Part shown: positions 28,403-39,518 of the stretch, piece after piece | Position numbering within the stretch: the stretch's first letter is position 1 | How the letters are laid out: every line of letters begins with the position of its first letter | Assembly: GCA_944800085.1 (NCBI GenBank) | Contig: CALYLO010000002.1 | Coordinates: 682,001 to 746,000, forward strand | Direction: 5' to 3' | Source: Paenibacillus melissococcoides | GTDB lineage: Bacteria > Bacillota > Bacilli > Paenibacillales > Paenibacillaceae | Length of the DNA: 64,000 bases | Notes under the pieces: model-generated | What the model saw: the letters and a program-made list of their open reading frames with translations, nothing else | What the model was told of the DNA's origin: nothing | Databases searched by the model: none | Made by a program: the position numbers and the translations under genes

Positions 28403-29806
28403 TCAGTGCAGCGCCAACAGAAGAATGGCGGCGAACGTGGTTGCCGCCAGCCCGATGACGACGGGAGTCAGATTGCGGCGGGCCAGCTCGAACGGGCTCA
28501 CGCCGCAGATGGCGGCCGCGGGGATGAGCGCCCACGGAATAAGCGTGCCGCCGCCGACCCAGATGCCCGCAATCTGCCCGAGCGCCGTCAAGGTCGCCGT
28601 TCCGCCGCCGCTGGCGGTTCCGAACAGGGAGGCGACCGATCCGGCGAGCGAAATGCCGGAGAAGCCGGAGCCGTCCAGGCCCGTAATGGCGCCGACCACC
28701 GCCAGCGTCCCGGCTCCGGCGGCCGGATGGAGCGGCACGCTATGGGCCAGCGCGACGCCCAGATCATTGACGATCCCTTGGGACCCCTCCGGCAGTCCCT
28801 GATGGAACAGATCGAGAAAGGCCGCATCGCCGAGATAGAAGAAGGCGGCGATCGGAATAACCGGGCCGAACACTTTGAAGCCGAACTGCAAGCCTTCAAT
28901 CAGATAGGCGGTCGTCGCCTCCAGCGCCTGCTTCCGATGAGTAAGCCCGGCCAGGAGCACGAGAATCGCGATGGCCGTCCCGCCGATAAGGGCGGTCGCC
29001 TCTCCGCCTTGCAGATCGAGGCGGAACAGGAGAATGACATCGAAGGCGAACAGCAGCGGGATAAGCAGCGCCGCCGCCGTCTTCGTCCGGGCGGACAGAG
29101 GCAGGCGCGGCGGCTCGCTAACCGCGGCATTGTTCGCCAGACCGGTCGCCATCGTCAGCCGGCCGGTCCGCATGTCGCGGCGCATCATCCAGTAGGAGAC
29201 GGCGACCGTGACCGCGCCCATGACGAGGACGAGCGGCACGCTGGCCTGAAGCACCTGCTGCACAGGCAGGCCCGCGGCGTCGGCGGTCAGCTTCGGCGCG
29301 CCCTGGATGACGAAGTCGCCGGACAGCGCGATGCCGTGGCCGAACAGATTCATGGCCATGGCGACCGCCAGCGGCGGAAGGCCGGCGCGGACCGCAGCCG
29401 GCAGCAGGACGGCGCCGATGAGAGCGACGGCCGGGGAAGGCCAGAAGAACAGGCTGATGAGGAACATCAGGAGCCCGACGGTCCAATAAGCCGGGCCAGG
29501 CCCCCGCATCAGCCGCGTGAACGGGGAGACTATGGTCTCGTTCACGCCGGACGCGAGCATTACGCGGCTCATCGCGACGATGATGGAGATGATGAGTATC
29601 GTCCCGAGCAATTGCTCAAGCGCATAAATGAAGCTTGTGAACATGCCGCTCACCGCCGAGCTGGCCGACGAGGTGGCGAGCAATCCTAACGCAAAGATGC
29701 CGATCAGGCAGACGACCGTGGTGTCCCGCCGCAGGACGAGGCACAGAATGATGAGGGCGACGAACAGCAAATAGACGGCGTGAATGCCGGTTAATACGAC
29801 TGTCAT
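28403..29806 (-). CDS. Multi-pass permease, ion-transporter-like
   Basis: 467 residues with about twelve hydrophobic segments. Two halves each contain Gly-rich re-entrant-like loops (FGHGIALSGDFVIQGAP near 154; LDGSGFSGISLAGS near 375; SGGGTATLTALGQ near 397). This two-half pattern is typical of the ion transporter (IT) superfamily, which moves organic anions with Na+ or H+. Substrate cannot be told. The next gene downstream is the deleted oxidoreductase, so the pair may once have formed a small catabolic operon. Family assignment is tentative. Confidence 0.6.
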   Translation of the reverse strand: MTVVLTGIHAVYLLFVALIILCLVLRRDTTVVCLIGIFALGLLATSSASSAVSGMFTSFIYALEQLLGTILIISIIVAMSRVMLASGVNETIVSPFTRLMRGPGPAYWTVGLLMFLISLFFWPSPAVALIGAVLLPAAVRAGLPPLAVAMAMNLFGHGIALSGDFVIQGAPKLTADAAGLPVQQVLQASVPLVLVMGAVTVAVSYWMMRRDMRTGRLTMATGLANNAAVSEPPRLPLSARTKTAAALLIPLLFAFDVILLFRLDLQGGEATALIGGTAIAILVLLAGLTHRKQALEATTAYLIEGLQFGFKVFGPVIPIAAFFYLGDAAFLDLFHQGLPEGSQGIVNDLGVALAHSVPLHPAAGAGTLAVVGAITGLDGSGFSGISLAGSVASLFGTASGGGTATLTALGQIAGIWVGGGTLIPWALIPAAAICGVSPFELARRNLTPVVIGLAATTFAAILLLALH

Positions 29807-29948
29807 TACAGAATCGCCTCCGTTGGATATGCCTTGGTCTCAAGATAGTTCATCCTATGCGGTAGCCTAGTTATTGGGAAGCGGTTCGCATCGGGGGCAG
29901 GAGGAAAATAATTGGGACAAATCCTGGAGGCCGAAGACGCAAAAAGGG

Positions 29949-30030
29949 GCTGCTCCCGGTCGAGATTCTCCCCTTATAGTAGAACTACGAGGGGAGCTTA
30001 TCCTTTTGGGAACAGCCCCGTTTTTATTTT
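29949..30030. terminator. Large bidirectional terminator palindrome
   Basis: Outer arms AGGGGCTGCTCCC and GGGAACAGCCCC pair with flanking A and T runs on each side; an inner hairpin pairs TCCCCTTATAGTAG with CTACGAGGGGA. It lies just after the aconitase stop on the minus strand. The GGGGCTG-TCCC ends and GTAG/CTAC core resemble the MITE terminal hairpins, so it may be a domesticated relative. Confidence 0.75.
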
Positions 30031-30059
30031 TTCACCGTTACGCCCTCAAGCAATTCGGC

Positions 30060-32786
<2,727 letters not shown>

Positions 32787-33109
32787 TGAAAATTACCTCC
32801 TTCTAGATTCTGTTCATCCGAAGCCCGTCATGGAGCTTCACGCTGTCATGTTTCGTTTGCTTTACATTGTTCGTTTCATCTGATGAAACCCGATTTCATA
32901 ATTGCTTCACATCTTTAGTATATCGTGTTCGCGAGACACCGTAAAGAGCTTTTCCCGTACAAACGTGCCTAAATCTGCCGCTTCGACATGCGAAGCGGCA
33001 TTTCTGCATACAATGAATAGCAAAATACCGGGCCGGCGGAGAGAAAAGAGCGACAGGCTCCGTCCGCGGCTGAAGCGGCAAACGTGAGTGAAGGAGGTGG
33101 AGAGAGGAG
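32787..33109. other. Region between acnA and amidase gene
   Basis: Carries the leftward acnA promoter region, including the palindrome at 32873-32889, and the start of the rightward amidase transcript. An AAGGAGGTGG ribosome site precedes the amidase ATG. No further gene seen. Confidence 0.55.
32873..32889. promoter_or_regulatory. Perfect 17-base palindrome upstream of acnA
   Basis: GTTTCATC-T-GATGAAAC, about 85 bases upstream of the acnA start. It does not match the CcpC (ATAA-N7-TTAT) pattern known for Bacillus citB, nor cre. Its perfect symmetry and position suggest an operator; the protein is unknown. Confidence 0.55.
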
Positions 33110-34105
33110 ATGCGTCATGATTGGAAGACAACCCTTTATTTGTACGTGGATCAGCATAATCGTTCTGAAATTGACGATCGGCCCCGGGCTATCCAGGCGC
33201 CGGTGACCGACATGGAGCATGCGCTCCTCGCGAGCGAGCGGGCACGGAGGATGATTTCGTGGTATGAGAGCAGAGGGGCAAGCCCGACCAAGAGCGAGAC
33301 GCAGGCGAAGCTCCTGCGCACCTACGAGGCCGACCAGGAGGTTACGGTAGACCTCGAATTCCATATCCGGAGAGGCTATGAGCAGAAGGGACTGCCTCTG
33401 AAGGATGAGAGAATTGAGAGAGAGCGGCTCACTTTGCTTAAAGAAGGAAGCGGTTGGGTCGTCGCCAAGGTGGAGGTTCCGGTGCCGGAGCGGCGGGGAC
33501 AGCAATTCGCCGGGGCCGAGCAGGAGCGGGCATCGCGTTCGAGCCGCTCGCTGCCGCTGTTGAATCGGAATGTGCTTGGGCCGCCCGGCTCCCTCCGGGC
33601 CATTCCGTACCGCCGCGACAAAGCGGTCGCTTACGCGGACGAATGGTGGAATGAACCGAACCCGCGCTTCCTCAGCTTCGAGGTCGACTGCACCAATTAT
33701 ATCTCGCAATGTCTCTTTGCAGGCGGCGCACCGATGAACTATACTGGTAGAAGAGATTCGGGCTGGTGGTACAAAGGCATGGTTAACGGCCAGGAAGCGT
33801 GGAGCTACAGCTGGGCGGTAGCCAACAGCTTGGAGCGGCATTTGACGAACAGCACGCACGGTCTGCGGGCCGAGCTGGTCGATCATCCCGGTGATCTGCA
33901 GCTTGGTGACGTCATTGCGTATGATTGGGACGGCAACGGTCATTATCAGCATACGACGATTGTCACCGCATTCGATGCGAACGGCATGCCGCTGGTGAAC
34001 GCTCACACGGTAAGCAGCCGCCACCGGTACTGGGATTACCAGGACTCGTATGCATGGACGGAAGCGACGAAGTACCGCTTTTTCCATATTGTCGATGCAT
34101 TCTAG
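33110..34105 (+). CDS. Amidase-domain protein (Amidase_6 type)
   Basis: 331 residues. The C-terminal half (about residue 165 onward) has the Amidase_6 pattern: RDKAVAYADEWW, FEVDCTNYISQCLFAGG with the likely catalytic Cys near 193, GWWYKG, a SYSW segment, GDVIAYDW and a late HTTIVT followed by NAHT, giving the His. Such domains resemble NlpC/CHAP cysteine peptidases acting on cell-wall peptides. The N-terminal part (NTF2-like or all-beta) is unassigned. No signal peptide or transmembrane segment is visible, so location is uncertain. Solo gene ahead of ddl. Confidence 0.78.
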   Translation: MRHDWKTTLYLYVDQHNRSEIDDRPRAIQAPVTDMEHALLASERARRMISWYESRGASPTKSETQAKLLRTYEADQEVTVDLEFHIRRGYEQKGLPLKDERIERERLTLLKEGSGWVVAKVEVPVPERRGQQFAGAEQERASRSSRSLPLLNRNVLGPPGSLRAIPYRRDKAVAYADEWWNEPNPRFLSFEVDCTNYISQCLFAGGAPMNYTGRRDSGWWYKGMVNGQEAWSYSWAVANSLERHLTNSTHGLRAELVDHPGDLQLGDVIAYDWDGNGHYQHTTIVTAFDANGMPLVNAHTVSSRHRYWDYQDSYAWTEATKYRFFHIVDAF

Positions 34106-34226
34106 GTTGCCAGGCTGGGAAGGAGACAATCCGTTCCCGCTTATTGCGGCGTGGCCCGATGTGCGAGGCGTGACGGGCATTCTGGGAGAAGACAACAGGC
34201 GCATCAGGCGCTGACCGGAGGGGAAC

Positions 34227-35348
34227 ATGGAACAAGAACGCAAATTGCGCGTCGGTCTCATCTACGGCGGCAAATCAGGGGAACACGAAGTATCGTTGTC
34301 TACAGCTTATGCGGTGATGGGAGCGATGGATTACGGCAAGTATGAGATCCTTCCTTTTTATATTACGAAAAGGGGAGAGTGGCGGGTCGGCACATGGCGG
34401 GACCAGCCGTTCACGAACCAGGAGGAGCTGACGCTGGAATCGTTCAGAGGGGGAACCGTAACAGCGATGGAGATGCTGTTCGCCGGCATGGACAGCGCGG
34501 AAGGAACATCGGAGGACGGCGTGAACCGGCGCCAGATCGATGTCGCATTCCCCCTGCTGCACGGCACGAACGGCGAAGACGGCACCATCCAGGGACTGCT
34601 GGAGATGGCCGGCATCCCGTATGTCGGAGCGGGGGTGCTCGCCTCTTCCGTCGGAATGGACAAAGCCGTCATGAAGCAGGTCTTTGCTCACGCCGGTTTG
34701 CCGCAGTGCAAATATGAGCAGTTTCTCCGCTGGGAATGGGATCAGAATCAAGCGGAGATTATGGATCGGGTGCAGACCGAACTGGGCTATCCTTGCTTCG
34801 TCAAGCCTGCGAACCTTGGTTCCTCGGTCGGCATCTCCAAAGCGCGCAATACAGCGGAATTGAAGCGGGCGATTGAACTCGCGCTGCAATACGATCGGAA
34901 GATTATCGTAGAGGAGTTCGTTGACGCGCGGGAAGTCGAAGTGAGCGTTCTGGGCAATGACGAGCCGCAAGCATCCATACCGGGCGAGATTATCTCATCC
35001 AACGAATTCTATGATTATAAGGCAAAATATATCGACGGCAAATCGCAAATCACCATCCCCGCGCCGTTGGACGAGGAATTGCTGGAGCGAATCCGCGAGA
35101 TGGCGCTGCAGTCCTACCGTGCCATTGACGGCTCCGGTCTGTCGCGCGTGGACTTCTTCGTCCGCCGTTCCGACATGGCTGTCCTGATTAATGAAGTCAA
35201 TACGATGCCTGGCTTCACTCCGATCAGCATGTACCCGATCCTGTGGCAGGAGATGGGCATCACGTATCCGGCTCTGCTCGATCGTCTCATTCAGCTCGCT
35301 CTGGAGCGCTTCGAGACGAAGCAGAAGCTGCACTATGAGAACGTATAG
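34227..35348 (+). CDS. ddl: D-alanine--D-alanine ligase
   Basis: 373 residues. ATP-grasp enzyme joining two D-Ala for peptidoglycan precursor synthesis in the cytoplasm. Motifs: GGKSGEHEVSL near 11, PLLHGTNGEDGTIQG near 108, PANLGSSVGISKA near 192, EEFVDAREVEVSVLG near 228, and VDFFVRRSD ... INEVNTMPGFTPISMYP near the C-terminus. Ribosome site GGAGGGGAAC. The Y-G versus F position that distinguishes D-Ala from D-Lac ligases was not assessed; no van-type genes are near, so ordinary Ddl is most likely. Confidence 0.96.
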   Translation: MEQERKLRVGLIYGGKSGEHEVSLSTAYAVMGAMDYGKYEILPFYITKRGEWRVGTWRDQPFTNQEELTLESFRGGTVTAMEMLFAGMDSAEGTSEDGVNRRQIDVAFPLLHGTNGEDGTIQGLLEMAGIPYVGAGVLASSVGMDKAVMKQVFAHAGLPQCKYEQFLRWEWDQNQAEIMDRVQTELGYPCFVKPANLGSSVGISKARNTAELKRAIELALQYDRKIIVEEFVDAREVEVSVLGNDEPQASIPGEIISSNEFYDYKAKYIDGKSQITIPAPLDEELLERIREMALQSYRAIDGSGLSRVDFFVRRSDMAVLINEVNTMPGFTPISMYPILWQEMGITYPALLDRLIQLALERFETKQKLHYENV

Positions 35349-35466
35349 CCTGATATAGCTTCAGAGCTTGCTTCCCGCAGTCAGGTGTTTGACCGCTGGA
35401 AGGCTGAATAAAAGCAATGGTAGAGGGCCTGCCGGATATGGACAGCATGTGTCGGGCGGCTTGTCG

Positions 35467-35507
35467 AGAAACCCGGTCTTGGTGAAGACTTCGGGTTTCT
35501 TTTTCTT
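35467..35507 (+). terminator. ddl terminator
   Basis: AGAAACCCG (35467-35475) pairs with CGGGTTTCT (35492-35500), followed by a T-run. Confidence 0.88.
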
Positions 35508-35641
35508 CTGGGCGTGTTGTAGGAGAGCGATGCATATAATAGGAAGAAAAACGGAAAATGACACCCGTCGAGGAGAACACTGGCATGCGGTGAAATCGGT
35601 GGAAAGGGAATTTCGAATGCGGGGATATGCCTTTCGAACCC

Positions 35642-35660
35642 CTTACGGGCACTATCCCTT
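35642..35660 (-). repeat. Inverted copy of the tandem repeat core
   Basis: CTTACGGGCACTATCCCTT is the exact reverse complement of 35965-35983 inside the third tandem unit, 305 bases away. The two could form a very large hairpin enclosing the tandem array. Confidence 0.75.
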
Positions 35661-35837
35661 CGCTTCATAAAAGAAATAAATACAGCGTCCGCTGAACATC
35701 ATGCACGCCAATAGGAATGAACCCGGGGCCACATTCGGCTGTTGCTCTGCGTATGAACATGTACCTGGCTGCTGCTCACCCCTACCCGGCCCCTTCGGGG
35801 GGCCAGCGTACTATCCCTTCGGGGCCGGCCCCCGCGC

Positions 35838-36000
35838 CCCATCTCGCGCTGAGCGGAAGGGATAGTGCTCGTAAGGGCCTAGCAGCCCGCGTCCCATCCC
35901 GTGCTGAGCGGGGGGGATAGTGCTCGTAGGACCGGTACGCCGTGTCCCATCTCGCGCTGAGCGGAAGGGATAGTGCCCGTAAGAGCCCGCAGCCCTGGCC
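35838..36000. repeat. Three tandem 53-55-base repeats
   Basis: Units begin CCCATC at 35838, 35893 and 35946. Each has CCCATC-(T/C)CG(C/T)GCTGAGCGG followed by GGGATAGTG(C)TCGTA(A/G)G and then a variable stretch. The intergenic region 35349-36144 has no credible gene: the ORFs across it are repeats translated in GC-rich frames. Another CTATCCCTTC in inverse orientation is at 35812. Confidence 0.8.
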
Positions 36001-36144
36001 AATCCTCGTCCTGCGCGGGCGGGACAACGGCGGGGCAAAGGGATCGACGTAAGGCGGAAGTTGTGTCACAATAGAACTCAAACAAAGAAGAAGGCGGCGA
36101 GTGAGTATCCTATTCTAGGAAAAGAAAAGGAGGAAGGAGAGCCT

Positions 36145-36648
36145 ATGCGCATCGGAATCGTGTCGGATACCCATATGCCTCATCGGGGACAGAAGCTGCC
36201 TCGCGCTCTGGTCAAAGGACTGCGCGGCGTTGACCTTATCCTCCACGCGGGAGACTGGACATCGGCAAGCGTTATCCTGATGTTCGAGTCGTTGGCCCCG
36301 GTTGACAGTGTCGCCGGGAATAATGACGGTGCGGATATTGTAAAGCGCTTCGGCCGCCGTAAAGTCATTGAGGCTGGCGGGCTCCGGATCGGACTCGTTC
36401 ATGGGGACGGGGCAGGCCGATCGACGAAGGATACCGCCTTCCATACTTTCCGTAATCAAGGTGTCGATATCATTGTCTTCGGCCATTCGCACATCCCGTA
36501 TATGGAAGAAAGGGAGGGGATTCTTCTCTTCAATCCGGGCTCTCCGACGGACAAACGGTTTCAACCGAAGTATTCGTACGGCCTGTTGGATATCGAAGAG
36601 GATCAGTCTCTCCGGCTTCGCCATGTCTACTACCGCAGCAAGGAGTAA
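36145..36648 (+). CDS. YfcE/MJ0936-type phosphodiesterase
   Basis: About 167 residues, typical length. Calcineurin-like metallophosphoesterase motifs in order: DTHMP near 8, HAGDW near 35, GNNDG near 57, HGDG near 82 and FGHSHIP near 110. Such proteins hydrolyse phosphodiesters with Mn2+. Start is ATG after AAGGAGGAAGGAG; the frame is open upstream but has no ribosome site there. Solo gene. Confidence 0.88.
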   Translation: MRIGIVSDTHMPHRGQKLPRALVKGLRGVDLILHAGDWTSASVILMFESLAPVDSVAGNNDGADIVKRFGRRKVIEAGGLRIGLVHGDGAGRSTKDTAFHTFRNQGVDIIVFGHSHIPYMEEREGILLFNPGSPTDKRFQPKYSYGLLDIEEDQSLRLRHVYYRSKE

Positions 36649-36840
36649 TCGAATCGAATAACATCCACTTTCTTCCCTGCCGGGCGGGCTGGCCATCATG
36701 CGCTGGCCCGCTTTTGTTATATATTGGAGTGCGGGTTGCCGGAGGGCGGCGGACGAGCAACGGTAATTTTCGGTGCTGATGCCTGAAGAATGCGCATAAG
36801 GTGAAATATACTATTTCAATCCGAACGGAGGTTCAGGCCC

Positions 36841-37170
36841 TTGTATCAGCCATATTCCGCTCATCATTACCCGAATCCGCATCAACAACAAGTTATCTAT
36901 CAGATGGAGCCGGGAACGGTTCAAGCCCTGCATTCTATACGGGACCGGGTTCAGCATATGGGGCGTATGTATAAGGATCGGCATGTGCGGGTTCAGACGA
37001 TAGACGGGCAGGTCTATGACGGCATTATCGTTAACGTCGACAGATGTCACCTTTATTTGTACACGAGGCCGCTTATGGAGCAGCGGTCATTGGCAGGGGC
37101 GTATTACAGCAATGTCATTCTGCCGCTTGTTCTGTACGAGCTGCTGGTCATCACGCTGCTTTATACGTAA
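36841..37170 (+). CDS. Small protein with Sm-like segment
   Basis: 109 residues from TTG, supported by GGAGGTTC eight bases upstream. The N-terminus is rich in Tyr, His, Pro and Gln; residues about 45-75 (DRHVRVQTIDGQVYDGIIVN then VDRCHLYLY) have the strand pattern of an LSm/Hfq-like barrel (G-x-x-Y/V-D-G-I-I-V-N-V-D). The C-terminus is hydrophobic (VILPLVLYELLVITLLY), perhaps a membrane anchor. Not recognised as a named family. Confidence 0.6.
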   Translation: MYQPYSAHHYPNPHQQQVIYQMEPGTVQALHSIRDRVQHMGRMYKDRHVRVQTIDGQVYDGIIVNVDRCHLYLYTRPLMEQRSLAGAYYSNVILPLVLYELLVITLLYT

Positions 37171-37290
37171 TCCTGCTGAATGTAGCGGATTTATTCCCAA
37201 AGGGGGTGTCTCACAAGCAGTGAAATGCTGCGTGGATGCATCAATTTCAGCTCTTTAAGCCGCTATTTGATGAAATTCCTGTAAAAGTAC

Positions 37291-38802
37291 CACTAGCGTT
37301 GCATCGAGCGGTTAGTTCATAATCTAATTTCAATTAACATCAATATATGATATATATTTACATTTGCGATGTCCGCGCTAAGTCTAAAAAAGTCGAGCTG
37401 GAAACAGACCCTACGCGTTATCCATTATATGTAAAAATCGTTTTCGTTTGTCATTACGTCACAATCAGTCTCGGTTTCATCGACTTTGTTGCCTTTTTCG
37501 GACGTCTCCCATTTCGCTTTGGTCGACCTCTAGATGTTCGAGTCGGCTTGCGGTTGAGTGCAGCGATCAAATTTTCCCATGGTTTTTCCGCATAGATGCG
37601 AATCAACTGGAGGAGGTCCCATGTCGACTTTTTACAGTCCAGTGTTAATTTAATCAGCAAACAGAGAGCATACGCGATTAAAGCAATATACATTTGGTTC
37701 CAAATCGCTTCGGCCGTATAACCGTGGGGTTTTACCAATCGAATATGCTGCTTGACCCATTTAAAAAACAACTCAATATGCCAGCGATTTCGATAAATCT
37801 CGGCAATTTGATGTGCGGATAAGTCAAATCGATTCGTTACAATTCGATAGGTACGCCCTTGGTCATCCTTAAACTCAATCAAACGCAGAACCGCTGGCAG
37901 CTCCGGCATCGTCACATCAGCATCAAGGATAAACCCATTCTGCCTTTTGGGGAGGTCTCTTTTTCTGATGATCGTTAACCGGCTCTTTTGCTTGACGCGG
38001 CAAACAAATTTAATCTTATCCTCTACCCATTTCTGAAAATGGTCGTATACCTGGTATCCTCGGTCCATCACGTAGGTCGCATCTTTATCCACTGTAAATT
38101 CCAACACGACTTCATGATCGGCTACATCTTTGGTTGAAGCGACGATCTTGTCTGGATACATCGTTTTGGAGTCCGCAACGACCAAGGAGGTGTGCATCTT
38201 CACGCCATGGCTACTTTTGGAACAATAGGACCATTTCGCGAGAATGGGAGGTAGTGTAATTCCCGATGAATCGATTAGCTTGAGTTTCCCAATACCAGGC
38301 GTAATGCCGCGTTTCCCTTTTGTAAGTTGCTTGATTCGATCAATGAGCGAGAAAAAGAGCGTCTGAAGATACTCCATAGGCAGCCGTTTCAGCTTCCGCG
38401 ATAGTTGAGAAGCGCTTATGCTCTTGAGACCCAGAAGATCTTGAAATTCAGGATTAGCCGCTACATGCTCTGACATGACTTTGTATGAGTCTCGTTGCTG
38501 AAGCTGTGCCTCTACAAATAAGAGTGTCGAAGAGCCGACAAACAGCTTTTGGGCCCGGTACTCCAATGACTCGTGTCGAGTAGAATGGACATGTAACCAT
38601 TTTAGGCATTGACAAATGACGTTATGATTCGGTACGTTATCCATAAGAAATCTCCTTTGTTGAGGCGTTTTATGGATAACGTTAGGGTAACTCAACAATA
38701 GGAGATTTCTTTATTTTTGTCCATGAATATAGTTCAATAAGTTACAAATATAGAGACTTATGGGATAGAAATTTTCGTAAAAAGATTGATGCAACGCTAG
38801 TG
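37291..38802 (-). mobile_element. Complete IS4-family insertion sequence
   Basis: 1512 bases. Terminal inverted repeats CACTAGCGTTGCATC and GATGCAACGCTAGTG are perfect over 15 bases. A nine-base target duplication TAAAAGTAC lies at 37282-37290 and 38803-38811. It sits inside the MITE and carries one transposase gene. Another copy enters the window at its left edge. Confidence 0.95.
37454..38644 (-). CDS. IS4-family transposase
   Basis: 396 residues from ATG 38644, which has AAAGGAGA seven bases upstream; the open frame reaches 38698 without a better start. DDE catalytic residues: LIDSSG near 149, VMDRGY near 224, and the family signature YRNRWHIELFFKWVK near 300, in which Y-(2)-R-(3)-E-(6)-K is exact. 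The frame is intact, so the element is probably active. Confidence 0.93.
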   Translation of the reverse strand: MDNVPNHNVICQCLKWLHVHSTRHESLEYRAQKLFVGSSTLLFVEAQLQQRDSYKVMSEHVAANPEFQDLLGLKSISASQLSRKLKRLPMEYLQTLFFSLIDRIKQLTKGKRGITPGIGKLKLIDSSGITLPPILAKWSYCSKSSHGVKMHTSLVVADSKTMYPDKIVASTKDVADHEVVLEFTVDKDATYVMDRGYQVYDHFQKWVEDKIKFVCRVKQKSRLTIIRKRDLPKRQNGFILDADVTMPELPAVLRLIEFKDDQGRTYRIVTNRFDLSAHQIAEIYRNRWHIELFFKWVKQHIRLVKPHGYTAEAIWNQMYIALIAYALCLLIKLTLDCKKSTWDLLQLIRIYAEKPWENLIAALNRKPTRTSRGRPKRNGRRPKKATKSMKPRLIVT

Positions 38803-39085
38803 TAAAAGTACATGATGTTCATCGATTTTTGTATTTTATCGAGTCAATAGTCAGAAATTGATGCCGTTTTGCAGGATTGCTGTAACGGAGTACATGTCAT
38901 AAAGGAAAAGTGTAGTTTTGCAGTTTTTCGGCGAGTCGAGCTTTGAGAATCAGGGGGGACTGTCTTACTGTAGTGAAATACTACTTTTGGGACACCCCCT
39001 TTTTCTTGTCTGGAGAAAGGAAAGAGAAGTAGTCCTTTTTTCTCCATTTTGGTTTATCCATTTTTAGGATTAATTTGGTATGAAG

Positions 39086-39123
39086 TTAGTAGGAATTAAC
39101 TAGAAATTAACTAGAAATTGCTA
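39086..39123 (+). promoter_or_regulatory. PhoP-box-like direct repeats
   Basis: TTAGTA (39086), TTAACT (39096), TTAACT (39107) and TTGCTA (39118) recur every 10-11 bases, the helical phasing and TTAACA-like half-site of Gram-positive PhoP boxes. A TAATAT -10-like hexamer lies at 39148-39153. It is the first recognisable regulatory signal upstream of the polysaccharide cluster. Confidence 0.5.
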
Positions 39124-39153
39124 AAAACATTTTAATGCAATGAATGTTAATAT

Positions 39154-39518
39154 AAATATGACTAAAGAACGAAAAAACTAGGTATTATTGGTAAAATGGT
39201 TACAATGCCGAAACTTTTAAAGGAGGAATGCGTCTAACCATGTCAAATAAAAGAAAACCAGAACCTGACTCCTGCTTTTCTCCTCACTGATAGACGGGAC
39301 TAACCGAGTAGACCGTCTGATCACGGGCCGCTGCCTTCCGCCCGCATAGAACCATTTTTTTGACTCAAGGGTCCTGAACAAAAAGAGTCTAAATAACCAT
39401 GTTAAACCATTGGTTTTCTTGGTTATAGTTATTGTTAGGTGCTGCGGCTGATTCCCTCGGCACGGGATGAGTCACAGGAAATACGTTGTGCAGGAAAGGG
39501 TGAACAATACTACGATCC
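39154..39518 (+). promoter_or_regulatory. Long leader of polysaccharide operon with short ORF
   Basis: Contains AAAGGAGG followed by a short ORF (ATG 39241, in frame with ATG 39229, stop at 39289-39291) of 16-20 residues rich in Lys/Pro. Then come several hairpins: GACGG against CCGTC, GACTC against GAGTC around 39361-39388, ATAACCA against TGGTTAT around 39391-39428, and TTCCC against GGGAT around 39452-39470. No classic terminator T-run lies right before the gene. I do not recognise a known riboswitch class; c-di-GMP, c-di-AMP, T-box and M-box cores were looked for and not found. Confidence 0.45.

Larger units (their letters stand above)
37199..39002. repeat. MITE copy C, interrupted by IS4-family element
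   Basis: Perfect terminal repeats AAAGGGGGTGTC (left, ending at 37210) and GACACCCCCTTT (right, from 38991). Without the insertion and its duplication it is about 280 bases. The interior aligns with copies A and B. The right end folds as the hairpin at 38953-39000 with GTAGT/ACTAC core, followed by T-run. It encodes nothing and is too short for a transposase, so it must be mobilised in trans if at all. The GGGG-TGTC ends recall IS1182-type ends, but this is uncertain. Confidence 0.8.

Noticed and set aside
28406..29689. 427-codon rightward frame opposite the permease
   Set aside because: Composition is Arg/Gly/Asp with no hydrophobic core; the leftward frame gives a clear membrane protein.
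34227..35348. Vancomycin-resistance-type D-Ala-D-Lac ligase
   Set aside because: No vanH or vanX neighbour; the ligase motifs fit ordinary Ddl.
35838..36000. Possible CRISPR array
   Set aside because: Only three units, directly abutting and diverged, with no constant-length unique spacers and no cas genes nearby.
35782..36081. Leftward frames with repeated peptide across the tandem repeats
   Set aside because: The peptide repeats simply follow the DNA repeats; no ribosome site and implausible composition.
39228..39518. c-di-GMP, c-di-AMP, M-box or T-box leader
   Set aside because: None of the conserved cores of these classes is present; recorded only as an unassigned leader.
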